Shown here piece after piece: positions 1 through 7,803 of a DNA stretch of 64,000 nt. The DNA lies in contig SUXE01000016.1 of assembly GCA_015061115.1 (NCBI GenBank), positions 60,927 to 124,926 of the forward strand, read 5' to 3'. This stretch comes from Bacteroidales bacterium (GTDB taxonomy: Bacteria; Bacteroidota; Bacteroidia; Bacteroidales; Paludibacteraceae). The stretch's first letter is position 1. Each line of letters opens with the position of its first letter. The notes under the pieces were generated by a model that worked only from the letters and a program-made list of their open reading frames with translations, ran no database searches and was not told where the DNA came from. The translations under genes were made by a program, and so were the position numbers.

Positions 1-105
1 GCACATTTTGAAGCGAATGAGCCAAAAGGAGAGTTTGTGATTGTCATTTCTGGAAAAGAGAAGGAGAAGGCAAGCAAAAAGAAATATGATGACGACGAGG
101 ATTGA
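1..105 (+). CDS. rsmI: C-terminal end of RsmI-like 16S rRNA methyltransferase (partial)
   Basis: An open frame enters from the left edge and stops with TGA at 103-105, leaving 34 residues. The segment PKGEFVIVISGKEK resembles the C-terminal strand of RsmI, which 2'-O-methylates C1402 of 16S rRNA. A charged tail (KKKYDDDED) follows. Only the last strand is visible, so the assignment rests on that motif. The rest of the gene and its promoter lie outside the window. The next gene starts 49 bases downstream with no clear terminator between, so some read-through is possible. Confidence 0.6.
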   Translation, partial: AHFEANEPKGEFVIVISGKEKEKASKKKYDDDED

Positions 106-153
106 TTCGTTACGATGGTATTATCAAGAATAAATTAAATAAAAATATATAAA

Positions 154-1008
154 ATGAAAAAAGCAATTTTATTCGCAAGCGTAGCGCTAGTGGCAGCTAC
201 ATCTTGCAACCCATGGCAGGGAGAGATTGATCAGGCCAACAAGACTTCAGATTCTTTGAGAACTGTTTTGGCTGAGGAGCGTCAGATTTCACAGCAGATG
301 TCTGATTTGTTCGAGGAGGTTAACGCTAACATGAAGCAGATCAAGGAGGTTGAGCTTGGTGTTCTTAACGACAAAGGTCAGGAAGGTGGTACAAACAAGG
401 CTACTATCCAGGAGGATTTCAAACTAATCTCTGAGCGTATCCAGCAGAGCAACCAGAAGATCAACGAGTTGGAGGAGAAGTTGGCTAAGTCTAACGGTCA
501 GCTTAACGGTCTTCGTGGTACAATCGGTAAGTTGAAGAAGCAGTTGGCTGAGAGCCAGGCTGAGATGGCTAAACTTAAGGAGGAACTTGAGGCTAAGAAC
601 ATCAAGATCGCTGACCTTGAGAGCGCAAACATCGCTGCTAATGCACGTATCGACTCAGTTAACAATGTTTCTGCACAGCAGGCTGCTGCTATCGCTGCTC
701 AGGATGCAGAGTTGAACGCAGTATACTACTTGGCTGCAGATAAGGCTACTTTGAAGAACAAGGGTCTTTTGGAGAGAGCTCTTAAGAAGGGTGGTGACAT
801 CAGAACTTCTGACTTTACTAAGGTTGACAAGAGAGATTTTACTGAGCTTGATCTTAAGACTAAGAAGGCTGTTATCCTTTCTCGTCACCCATTGACATCT
901 TACACTCTTCTTCCAAAGAGCGCTGAGGACAAGACTTTGATCTTGAAGATCAAGGATTACAACAGATTCTGGTCTACTTCAGACTACTTGATCATCCAGA
1001 CTAAGTAA
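154..1008 (+). CDS. Coiled-coil lipoprotein, Cbp1-like
   Basis: A 284-residue predicted lipoprotein. Residues 1-18 form a lipoprotein signal with the modified cysteine at C18 (AATSC, then N). Residues ~25-190 are a long heptad-rich coiled coil containing many Gln, Glu, Lys and Leu. The compact C-terminal part (~195-284) has a YYLAADK segment, a repeated K-K-G pattern and a HPLTSYTL motif. The layout resembles the Bacteroides Cbp1 family of collagen-binding glycoprotein adhesins as I recall it, but that link is from memory. It is probably anchored in the outer membrane. Codons look like those of a highly expressed gene. A strong terminator follows at 1029-1060. The ATG at 154 is directly followed by the lipoprotein signal. 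The binding partner is unknown. Confidence 0.7.
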   Translation: MKKAILFASVALVAATSCNPWQGEIDQANKTSDSLRTVLAEERQISQQMSDLFEEVNANMKQIKEVELGVLNDKGQEGGTNKATIQEDFKLISERIQQSNQKINELEEKLAKSNGQLNGLRGTIGKLKKQLAESQAEMAKLKEELEAKNIKIADLESANIAANARIDSVNNVSAQQAAAIAAQDAELNAVYYLAADKATLKNKGLLERALKKGGDIRTSDFTKVDKRDFTELDLKTKKAVILSRHPLTSYTLLPKSAEDKTLILKIKDYNRFWSTSDYLIIQTK

Positions 1009-1028
1009 TTTTAGTTTAGATTTCATAT

Positions 1029-1060
1029 AATCCCGGCAATGCAAATTGTCGGGATTTTTT
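1029..1060 (+). terminator. Intrinsic terminator after the coiled-coil lipoprotein
   Basis: A 12-bp stem AATCCCGGCAAT / ATTGTCGGGATT (one G-U pair, loop GCAA) spans 1029-1056 and is followed by a T run. Confidence 0.85.
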
Positions 1061-1085
1061 GTTTCTTTCACGTCCGTCAAAATGC

Positions 1086-1117
1086 CTTGCTTGATAACTG
1101 AAAAAATACTACCTTTG
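1086..1117 (+). promoter_or_regulatory. Bacteroidota-type promoter for the methyltransferase
   Basis: A -33-like CTTG at 1086-1089 and a -7 box TACCTTTG at 1110-1117 are separated by 20 bases. Transcription would start near 1124, which places the translation start at ATG 1139. It rules out the longer in-frame start at 1046, which lies inside the preceding terminator. Confidence 0.7.
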
Positions 1118-1138
1118 AGCAAATTAAAACAATTGATT

Positions 1139-1846
1139 ATGAGCGACGCATACGGCAAAGCCTTGACCGCATATTTCAATGGAGATAAGAAGACTCGAAT
1201 CAAAGTTGAAAGCAATGTGGTGGAGACGGAATATTGGAATATTAAGGAGTTCTTCCATACATGGGAACAGATGAGTGAGATAGAGCATCGTGCATTGAAA
1301 CTGTGTGAAGGACGAACATTGGATGTAGGCGCTGGGTCTGGTAGCCATACTCTTTGGTTGCAGGATAAAGGTGTGGATGTTGAGGCGATTGATGTTTCTG
1401 CCGGTGCTGTCGATGTGATGAAGCAGAGGGGTGTCAAGAATGCTCAAATACGTGATTTTTATGATATCGTTGGAGAAAAATACGACACGTTGCTGATGCT
1501 GATGAATGGAGCAGGCATCGCAAAGACGATGAAGAATCTCCCGTCTTTCCTGAACCATTGCAAGAATATGCTTGCCGACGGAGGCAAAATCGTGATGGAC
1601 AGCTCTGATCTGATTTATCTTTACACGGATGAAGACGGTAATGTTGATCCGGGAATAGATGATGAGCCTTATTACGGGGAGATTGATTATGCCATCACTT
1701 ACCGTGGAGAGAAGGATGAACCGTTTGAATGGCTGTTTGTGGATTTCAACCGTCTTAACGCTGTTTGTCAGATGTGTGGACTGAAAGCGGAGAAGGTTTA
1801 TGAGAATGATCACTATCAATATTTGGTGGTGATTCGCAATGCGTGA
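1139..1846 (+). CDS. Class I SAM-dependent methyltransferase
   Basis: A 235-residue cytoplasmic methyltransferase of the Rossmann-fold class I type. SAM-binding motif I is LDVGAGSGSH at residues 61-70. The acidic end of strand 2 follows at about 79-87 (VDVEAIDVS), and a further strand reads YDTLLMLMNGAG. The substrate cannot be read from the sequence: the family includes small-molecule, protein and RNA methyltransferases. The start at 1139 is chosen because a promoter at 1086-1117 and a terminator at 1029-1060 both lie upstream of it. The gene stands alone, with a terminator at 1904-1944. The complementary strand also carries a long open frame (about 230 codons), which I regard as a shadow. 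Confidence 0.8.
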   Translation: MSDAYGKALTAYFNGDKKTRIKVESNVVETEYWNIKEFFHTWEQMSEIEHRALKLCEGRTLDVGAGSGSHTLWLQDKGVDVEAIDVSAGAVDVMKQRGVKNAQIRDFYDIVGEKYDTLLMLMNGAGIAKTMKNLPSFLNHCKNMLADGGKIVMDSSDLIYLYTDEDGNVDPGIDDEPYYGEIDYAITYRGEKDEPFEWLFVDFNRLNAVCQMCGLKAEKVYENDHYQYLVVIRNA

Positions 1847-1903
1847 TTTTCGTGATGTGTAGCTTCTCTCAAGATTAGAACAATATGTTTTGGATGTAAA
1901 AAT

Positions 1904-1944
1904 GCCGATTTTGTTTAATGGATTAAATAAAATCGGCTTTTTTT
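1904..1944 (+). terminator. Intrinsic terminator after the methyltransferase
   Basis: A 14-bp stem GCCGATTTTGTTTA / TAAATAAAATCGGC (1904-1917 with 1924-1937, one G-U pair) is followed by seven Ts. The remnant ATPase frame begins inside its T tract. Confidence 0.85.
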
Positions 1945-2758
1945 GTTTAGTCCATTAAAGAAAACGTTAATAAATGCTCATCATATTCCTGTCGGACAAA
2001 AGGATATAATCGGCACTGAACAACGTATAAATCTGATGCGGCATTACGAAGAATATATGCATGATGGTGGTTTGCCTGCAGCCGCACTTCTTCCTGTCAG
2101 AACAAATTATTTGAATAGTGTTTATCAGAAAATTTATCTGGGAGACATTATTGCACGAAATAAGATCACTAATGTGGCTGGTATGCGAGTTTTGGTTCGA
2201 AAGATGGCTGAGAGTGTATGTCGCCCAATCAGTTATAATAGAATCAACAGTCTGATGTCAAGCGTTGGAGGAAAATTGAGTCTTGCCACTACAATCAAAT
2301 ACATTGAGTATTGTGAAGACGCTTGGTTGTTACTTCGACTTAAGAATTATGTGAGTTGTTTGGCCGATAAGGAAAGCAATTGTAAATATTATTTCATCGA
2401 TAATGGAATCTTGCGATTGTTTCTTATAGATAAAGACTCGATGTTGCTTGAGAATATGGTGGCTCTACACTTGTTTAGAAAGTATGGCCACGATATAGAG
2501 AACGATCAGGTTTACTTTTATAATGATGGGTTTGAAGTTGATTTTTATATACCCGAAGAAGAATTGGCAATACAGGTAAGTTATTCATTACGAGATGATG
2601 AAACGCGTCGTCGTGAATTGGATGCATTGAAAAAACTGCCAAATCGTTTATCTTGTAGACGACGATTGGTTTTGACATATGATGAAGAGGGACAAATAGA
2701 GGATTCGCATGGAGTAGTGGAGATTGTGCCGTGCTGGAAATATTTTTTAGGGTTGTAG
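1943..2758 (+). pseudogene. 5'-truncated AAA ATPase remnant (DUF4143 C-terminal half)
   Basis: The frame keeps about 271 codons that match the C-terminal half of the ATP-binding/DUF4143 family: a MRHYEEYMHDGGLP segment, a YLGDIIARN motif, a winged-helix stretch, a nuclease-like GFEVDFYIP strand, and the characteristic QVSYSLRDDETRRRE and VPCWKYFLGL ends. The N-terminal AAA+ domain with Walker A and B motifs is absent. The open frame runs back into the T tract of the preceding terminator at TTG 1943, without a start codon or promoter; the first ATG is at 2036. Family members are normally about 380-450 residues. I read it as a 5' deletion remnant. A short functional protein starting at 2036 is possible but less likely. 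Confidence 0.75.
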
Positions 2759-2783
2759 TATAATTTAAAATCTTCCTTATTTG

Positions 2784-2814
2784 TTTGCCCTTTGATTGTC
2801 ATTGCCTATCTTTG
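2784..2814 (+). promoter_or_regulatory. Promoter for ddl-mrp
   Basis: TTTG at 2784-2787 and TATCTTTG at 2807-2814 are spaced by 19 bases. This fixes the ddl start at ATG 2841 rather than the upstream in-frame start at 2796. Confidence 0.8.
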
Positions 2815-2840
2815 TATGGACAATAAAAGTGTATCAACAA

Positions 2841-3815
2841 ATGAAAAAAAATATCGCAATTGTAGCAGGTGGCGACCAGTCGGAAGTGGTTGTGTCACTG
2901 AAAAGTGCTAAGGGTATCTACTCTTTCATGGACAAAGAGAAGTATAATGTATATATTGTGACAATCATTGGCACTGAGTGGAACTTGGAGGTTAATGATG
3001 CAAAATATCCAATCGACAAAAATGATTTTTCAGCTGATATAGATGGATTGAAAATCAAATTCGATTATGCCTACATCACTATCCATGGCACACCAGGTGA
3101 GGATGGTAAGTTGCAGGGCTATTTTGAGTTGATGAAGATCCCATACTCTTCATGTGGAGTGCTTGCTTCTGCATTGACATACAATAAGTTCACTTGCAAC
3201 ACATACTTGAAGAATTTTGGTATACCTGTCGCTAAATCATTGCGTTTGAGAAGTGAGAGCGACTACACAGATAAAGAGATTGTAGATGCTGTAGGTTTGC
3301 CATGTTTTGTCAAACCGAACGATGGAGGAAGCAGTTTCGGTGTGACAAAAGTGAAGACAATCGAGCAGGTAAAACCGGCAGTGAAGAAAGCATTCGCAGA
3401 AGGTTCAGAAACAGTGATAGAGAGTTTCATGCAGGGAACAGAGATCACATGTGGAATCTATAAGGCAGGTGGAAAAACTACCGTCTTCCCTATTACAGAG
3501 GTGGTCAGCGAGAATGAGTTTTTTGATTACGACGCGAAGTATAAAGGACAGGTTAAGGAAATCACTCCAGCCAGAATTTCAGAGGAAATCGCTGCAGTTG
3601 TCCGTAAGCAGACAGAAAGAATCTATAATGTGCTTGACGCTCATGGTATCATCCGTGTGGATTATATCATTTCAGCAGACGGTACTGTGAACCTTCTAGA
3701 AGTCAATACAACTCCAGGAATGACACCTACAAGTTTCATTCCTCAGCAGGTGGCTGCAGCAGGTTTGGAGATGAAGGACGTGTTGTCGAACATTATAGAA
3801 AATCAGTATAAATAA
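2841..3815 (+). CDS. ddl: D-alanine--D-alanine ligase
   Basis: A 324-residue ATP-grasp ligase that joins two D-alanines for the peptidoglycan stem peptide. The N-terminal domain carries VAGGDQSE, a variant of the usual GGxSxE motif, and HGTPGEDG at about residues 76-83. The ATP-grasp core contains KPNDGGSSFGV, and near the C-terminus RVDYIISADG and LLEVNTTPGMTP supply the Mg-binding acidic and Asn residues. Length fits the family. The TAA overlaps the next ATG by one base (TAATG at 3813-3817), so mrp is translationally coupled. The start at 2841 follows a good promoter at 2784-2814. Confidence 0.92.
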   Translation: MKKNIAIVAGGDQSEVVVSLKSAKGIYSFMDKEKYNVYIVTIIGTEWNLEVNDAKYPIDKNDFSADIDGLKIKFDYAYITIHGTPGEDGKLQGYFELMKIPYSSCGVLASALTYNKFTCNTYLKNFGIPVAKSLRLRSESDYTDKEIVDAVGLPCFVKPNDGGSSFGVTKVKTIEQVKPAVKKAFAEGSETVIESFMQGTEITCGIYKAGGKTTVFPITEVVSENEFFDYDAKYKGQVKEITPARISEEIAAVVRKQTERIYNVLDAHGIIRVDYIISADGTVNLLEVNTTPGMTPTSFIPQQVAAAGLEMKDVLSNIIENQYK

Positions 3816-4930
3816 TGGCATTATATCCAAAGTTGATTATTGACGCACTTACACATGTGCGTTATCCGGGCACAGGTAAGGATATTGTGTCGTCGGAGAT
3901 GGTGGAGGATAACATCCGAATCGACGGAAACAAAGTGTCGTTCTCATTGATATTTGAGAAAGAGAATGATCCGTTTGCGAGATCGTTGGTGAAAGCATGT
4001 GAGACAGCAATCTTGACATATGTCGGCAAAGAGGTTGAGATCGCAGGCAATATCACCTGTAAATATAAGACGGCGATACCAAAGAAAGATCCGGACAATC
4101 CGTTGCCTGGAGTGAAGAATATCATAGCCGTTTCGTCAGGAAAGGGTGGAGTAGGAAAGAGCACCGTCTCTGCTAATCTTGCAGTTTCTCTTGCGAAGAT
4201 GGGTTATAAAGTCGGTTTGCTCGACGCAGATATATTCGGACCTTCGATGCCAAAAATGTTCGGACTAGAGGATGCCCGTCCTATTTTGGAAGAAAAAAAT
4301 GAGCAGGGACGTGAGTTGATCCGTCCTGAGGAGCGATATGGAGTCAAATTGTTGTCAATCGGATTCTTTGTCAATCCTAACGATGCAGTGTTGTGGAGAG
4401 GTGGAATGGCAAGCAATGCGTTGAAACAGCTTATTACAGATGCCAATTGGGGTGAATTGGATTATTTTGTGTTGGATTTGCCTCCAGGCACAAGTGATAT
4501 CCATCTGACATTGGTGCAGACTCTAGCGTTGACTGGAGCTATTGTTGTCAGCACACCGCAGGAAGTGGCGCTGGCAGACGCAAAGAAAGGAATCAGCATG
4601 TTTGTTGGAGAGAAGGTCAATGTTCCGATCATTGGTTTGGTGGAAAATATGGCATGGTTTACTCCGGCAGAGTTGCCAAACAACAAGTATTATATCTTCG
4701 GTAAGGAAGGATGCAAAAAGTTGGCTGAGGATATGAACGTTGAGTTGCTAGGACAGATTCCTATTGTACAGTCGATATGTGAGTGTGGAGACAATGGAGC
4801 TCCTGTAGCGTTGAAAGATGATACAATCACGTCTCAGGCATTCATGGATTTGGCATCGAGAGTTGTTGCAAAAGTTGATGAAATCAATGCTTCTGGAATC
4901 AAAACAAAACGAGTAATTACACATAAGTAG
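3815..4930 (+). CDS. mrp: Mrp/NBP35-type iron-sulfur carrier ATPase
   Basis: A 371-residue P-loop ATPase of the Mrp/ApbC family, thought to bind and hand on iron-sulfur clusters. Residues 1-~90 form a MIP18 (DUF59) domain. The deviant Walker A is SGKGGVGKST at 108-117, followed by LLDADIFGPS and the Mrp signature DLPPGTSDIHLTL at about 221-233. The CxxC pair that holds the bridging cluster in most relatives is missing: the segment between VENMAW and YYIFG (about 275-296) reads TPAELP instead. A CEC triplet occurs later. From memory this loss is common to Bacteroidales Mrp proteins. The gene is coupled to ddl. Confidence 0.88.
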   Translation: MALYPKLIIDALTHVRYPGTGKDIVSSEMVEDNIRIDGNKVSFSLIFEKENDPFARSLVKACETAILTYVGKEVEIAGNITCKYKTAIPKKDPDNPLPGVKNIIAVSSGKGGVGKSTVSANLAVSLAKMGYKVGLLDADIFGPSMPKMFGLEDARPILEEKNEQGRELIRPEERYGVKLLSIGFFVNPNDAVLWRGGMASNALKQLITDANWGELDYFVLDLPPGTSDIHLTLVQTLALTGAIVVSTPQEVALADAKKGISMFVGEKVNVPIIGLVENMAWFTPAELPNNKYYIFGKEGCKKLAEDMNVELLGQIPIVQSICECGDNGAPVALKDDTITSQAFMDLASRVVAKVDEINASGIKTKRVITHK

Positions 4931-4938
4931 TAAATATT

Positions 4939-4969
4939 ATTGTTTATTTCAAAAAAAGAGTTATCTTTG
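4939..4969 (+). promoter_or_regulatory. Promoter for the rhodanese-like lipoprotein
   Basis: The -7 box TATCTTTG is at 4962-4969, with a TTGT -33-like element at 4939-4942, 19 bases upstream. Confidence 0.65.
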
Positions 4970-5016
4970 ACGCGTTGATAGAAAGCAACATAGTATAAAT
5001 TTATAAAGGGTAAAAA

Positions 5017-5475
5017 ATGAAAAGACTAGGAAATTATTTCGTAATGTTGACAGTTGCCATCTTGGCAATGTTCGGTACATCATGTTCTGGTGATGATTCT
5101 GAGGATTTGGGACCATTCGTTGAGTATGCAGAAGCAAAAACATTCTATGAGACATATAAATCTTACAACGATGGACCAAAAGTTTTGATTGACTATCGTT
5201 CCGCATCTGATTATGCGGCTGGTCATTTGACTGGAGCACAGAGTAGACCAGCAACTGTTTACAATACTGCAGATGATAATGCACAGTGGTGTAAGGATCT
5301 TTTGGCAGAATATCCAACCAATACGTGTCTGTTTTTTTATGGCTCAAAGTCGTTTGAGATGAATAAGACCGTTGCTGGACGAGCATCAAGACTTGGATAT
5401 GGAAAGGTGAATTCACGAATCTATACCAAAGGTTATGATGAAGAAGTGCAAGGTTATTTTGGAGTAGAAAAATAA
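5017..5475 (+). CDS. Rhodanese-like lipoprotein lacking the catalytic cysteine
   Basis: A 152-residue predicted lipoprotein with the acylated Cys at C23. The residues after it (CSGDDSED) are acid-rich, like the surface-export signals of Bacteroidota lipoproteins. The mature part is a single rhodanese domain: VLIDYRSASDYAAGHLTGA (about 57-75) is the typical CH2A motif. The active-site loop, where YC would be expected, reads FFYGSKS at 106-112, so the sulfur-carrying Cys is replaced by Gly. It therefore probably does not transfer sulfur and may act as a binding module. It has its own promoter and a terminator at 5491-5526. Confidence 0.78.
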   Translation: MKRLGNYFVMLTVAILAMFGTSCSGDDSEDLGPFVEYAEAKTFYETYKSYNDGPKVLIDYRSASDYAAGHLTGAQSRPATVYNTADDNAQWCKDLLAEYPTNTCLFFYGSKSFEMNKTVAGRASRLGYGKVNSRIYTKGYDEEVQGYFGVEK

Positions 5476-5490
5476 CGTTTTGAAAATGTA

Positions 5491-5526
5491 AAAAAAAAGG
5501 GAGATTGAAAAATCTCCCTTTTTTTG
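5491..5526 (+). terminator. Intrinsic terminator after the rhodanese-like gene
   Basis: A stem AAGGGAGATT / AATCTCCCTT with loop GAAA is flanked by A and T runs, so it could work in both directions. Confidence 0.85.
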
Positions 5527-5966
5527 TTGTTTATAAAAAATAAAAACAAGGTAAAAAGTCTAGATTTTGATGCACTATGTCTTTGTCCTGTTTTTTGTGT
5601 AGGAAAGGTATAGGTCTTCCCTTAATACTGGTATGTTATATGATCGTTAAGCGCATCGTATTTGAGACTTTAAGACGATCTTGGGTTATAATGTGAAAAT
5701 TTATGAAATACAGTAGATGATGCGAAGTGGTGTTAGCATCATTGAATATTGTAATTAGAAAGGATCTTCTATTTGACAATGTCATTTTTGATGGCTAAGG
5801 ATACTGCACTTACATCAGAACATGTGGAAAACTGCGAATCTTCTGTAAATTCTGAAAAGGATACGAAGAGTAGGATACAATGAGGAAGTAAATATCTTGG
5901 AGTATAACGATGTCTGATTCGCGAATAGTTGTTGAATGTTTGTTTCTTCTTGGATTTTGACAAAAT
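5527..5966. other. Gene-poor stretch of about 440 bases
   Basis: No frame here looks like a real gene. The longest are a 64-codon minus frame (5769-5963) and a ~34-codon plus frame, both low-complexity and without promoters. I see no TAnnTTTG box with a partner, no tRNA and no repeat. It may be decayed coding sequence. Confidence 0.5.
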
Positions 5967-5995
5967 CGGACGCTGGCTGTAACAGCCAACGTCCG
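5967..5995 (-). terminator. Probable terminator downstream of amtB
   Basis: A hairpin CGGACG-TGGCT / AGCCA-CGTCCG with one mismatch and a short loop lies 55 bases past the amtB stop. On the minus strand it is followed by ATTTTG, a short U-rich tail. Confidence 0.6.
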
Positions 5996-6049
5996 GAGTA
6001 TGAAAAAAATACGTTATAAATATTTAAGATTGGCTATGCCACGTCTTAG

Positions 6050-7441
6050 CTAAGCATCTCCTTTGTGCTCGTGCTCAAAATACTCGGCAAGCTCTCTTTC
6101 TACAACTTTGGAACCATACACTTCGTCGTGCTGACTCATATCTAGTCCCATCTCCTCGCTTTCTTCACTCACACGCATAGGAATCATCTTGTTTGTCAAC
6201 CAATATAGTCCGTAGCTTACTATGAAAGAGTAGACAATCACACCAGCCATGACCATGCAGTGGTTACCAAAATATTGAAGGTGAGTCAACTCTGCTTTCA
6301 CTGCTGGATCTTCATAGTTGTAGACGAAGATTCCTGTCATCAAAGTTCCGACGATACCTCCTACACCGTGAGTAGGGAATACATCCAATGCGTCGTCAAG
6401 GTTGGATTTCTTGTTTTTGAAGTAGACTGCGAAGTTGCATATAAGAGTTGTCACGAATGATATGAATACGCTCTCTCCGACGGATACCCATCCAGCAGAC
6501 GGTGTGATTGCAACCAAACCAACCACAGCTCCAACCGCTGCTCCAACCGCAGATGGCTTTCTTCCACGTAGACAGTCGAAAACGATCCAAGTGATCATTG
6601 CTACTGCGGACGCAGTGTTGGTGTTCAAGAATGCCTTGATAGCCATTCCGTCGGCAGCCAAAGAAGATCCTGCGTTGAAACCAAACCATCCAAGCCACAA
6701 CATAGCTGCACCTAAAAGAATGAACGGAACGTTTGCTGGAAGGTGATCTCCAACTTCTTTTCGTTTGCCCAAGAACATCGCACCTGCCAATGCGGCGATA
6801 CCAGAAGATGCGTGAACAACAATACCACCGGCGAAGTCCTTTACATGGATGCTTGCAAATAAACCTTGTGGATGCCATGTGCAGTGTGCTAATGGACAGT
6901 ATACAAAAATAAAGAAGAAAATCATGAAGAATAGGTAACCAGAGAAACGCACTCTTTCGGCAAAAGAACCAGTGATTAGAGAAGGTGTGATAATCGCAAA
7001 TTTCATTTGGAACAAAGCAAAAAGTGCAATTGGAATTGACAATCCTTCAACAAAGTTTGTGTCTGAACATGCACCACCTACATTATTGAAAAATAAATAT
7101 GAAAGAGGATTTCCAATAACTCCTCCCAAATCATGACCGAAGCATAAACTAAAACCAAATACAACCCAAAGAACACTGATTATTCCCATCGCAATGAAAC
7201 TTTGTAACATTGTAGAAATAACATTCTTTTCTCGCACCATGCCACCATAGAAAAATGACAGACCAGGTGTCATCATAAGGACAAATATTGTGGCCGTAAT
7301 CAACCATGCCACATTAGCAAGTAGTTGAGCGTCTTCGCTCAGTTCAATGTTAAATCCGAAATCCACGTCTCCGGGAACGAATAGTCCGCAAATGCTTATT
7401 ATTAGCATAAAAGCGAACATGATAATCCATCTTTTCTGCAT
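6050..7441 (-). CDS. amtB: Ammonium transporter
   Basis: A 463-residue inner-membrane ammonium channel of the Amt/Mep/Rh family. An N-terminal hydrophobic segment, probably a signal peptide, precedes eleven predicted membrane helices. Both pore histidines are present: one in GGIVVHASSGIAAL and one in FPTHGVGGIVGTLMTG. Other family signatures include TPGLSFFYGG and WLGWFGFNAGSSLA. The C-terminal tail is cytoplasmic and acidic. No glnK lies beside it, which differs from the common glnK-amtB pairing. The start at 7441 is preferred over 7516, because a minus-strand -7 box at 7521-7514 overlaps the longer start. It is transcribed alone. Confidence 0.92.
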   Translation of the reverse strand: MQKRWIIMFAFMLIISICGLFVPGDVDFGFNIELSEDAQLLANVAWLITATIFVLMMTPGLSFFYGGMVREKNVISTMLQSFIAMGIISVLWVVFGFSLCFGHDLGGVIGNPLSYLFFNNVGGACSDTNFVEGLSIPIALFALFQMKFAIITPSLITGSFAERVRFSGYLFFMIFFFIFVYCPLAHCTWHPQGLFASIHVKDFAGGIVVHASSGIAALAGAMFLGKRKEVGDHLPANVPFILLGAAMLWLGWFGFNAGSSLAADGMAIKAFLNTNTASAVAMITWIVFDCLRGRKPSAVGAAVGAVVGLVAITPSAGWVSVGESVFISFVTTLICNFAVYFKNKKSNLDDALDVFPTHGVGGIVGTLMTGIFVYNYEDPAVKAELTHLQYFGNHCMVMAGVIVYSFIVSYGLYWLTNKMIPMRVSEESEEMGLDMSQHDEVYGSKVVERELAEYFEHEHKGDA

Positions 7442-7513
7442 AACTTTATATTTTGTCAGTTTTATGTGAGTTTTTATTTCTATTTTTCTGAAAAATTCTC
7501 TTTTTTTCGATTC

Positions 7514-7521
7514 CAAAGTTA
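7514..7521 (-). promoter_or_regulatory. -7 box of the amtB promoter
   Basis: TAACTTTG on the minus strand (7521 to 7514). I could not identify a convincing -33 partner, so an activator may be needed. Confidence 0.5.
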
Positions 7522-7700
7522 CACTTTTTGTTTGTGCACTTGCATTTTGATATTTTCTAGCTTTCCCATTTTGTGATATGATGTTTAAGAGTGTAAGGTA
7601 ATGTTTGCGTAAAATGAAAAAATGTAATCAATTTGTAGTTGTTTGGTTATGAATTATAACGTGTCTTCTTTTACACTTTATCGTATGGTTTGGTAGTATC

Positions 7701-7748
7701 ATTCCCATTTTACTCTCTTCTTTCTGTTTTTGTTATAAAAATGGGAAT
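7701..7748. repeat. Spaced 11-bp inverted repeat upstream of the SseB-domain gene
   Basis: ATTCCCATTTT at 7701-7711 is matched in inverse by AAAATGGGAAT at 7738-7748. TTCCCATTTT recurs at 7563-7572, and AAAATGGGA occurs again over the start codon at 7802. The pair sits upstream of the -7 box at 7779-7786 and could be a regulator site. The rest of the 7442-7803 intergenic region holds only the amtB promoter and AT-rich sequence. Confidence 0.45.
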
Positions 7749-7778
7749 ATGTTACTGTGTTTTGCTGACATTTTTGTT

Positions 7779-7786
7779 TATATTTG
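7779..7786 (+). promoter_or_regulatory. -7 box for the SseB-domain gene
   Basis: TATATTTG lies 18 bases before the ATG at 7804. No clear TTTG occurs at the right -33 spacing. The box places the start at 7804, not at the upstream in-frame start. Confidence 0.5.
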
Positions 7787-7803
7787 TAGAAAATATTATA
7801 AAA

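Noticed and set aside
1046..1138. Upstream extension of the methyltransferase to 1046
   Set aside because: It begins inside a terminator and before the promoter box.
1124..1819. A 231-codon minus open frame antisense to the methyltransferase
   Set aside because: The plus frame has clear SAM motifs, promoter and terminator. The minus frame is Ile/His-rich with no family features.
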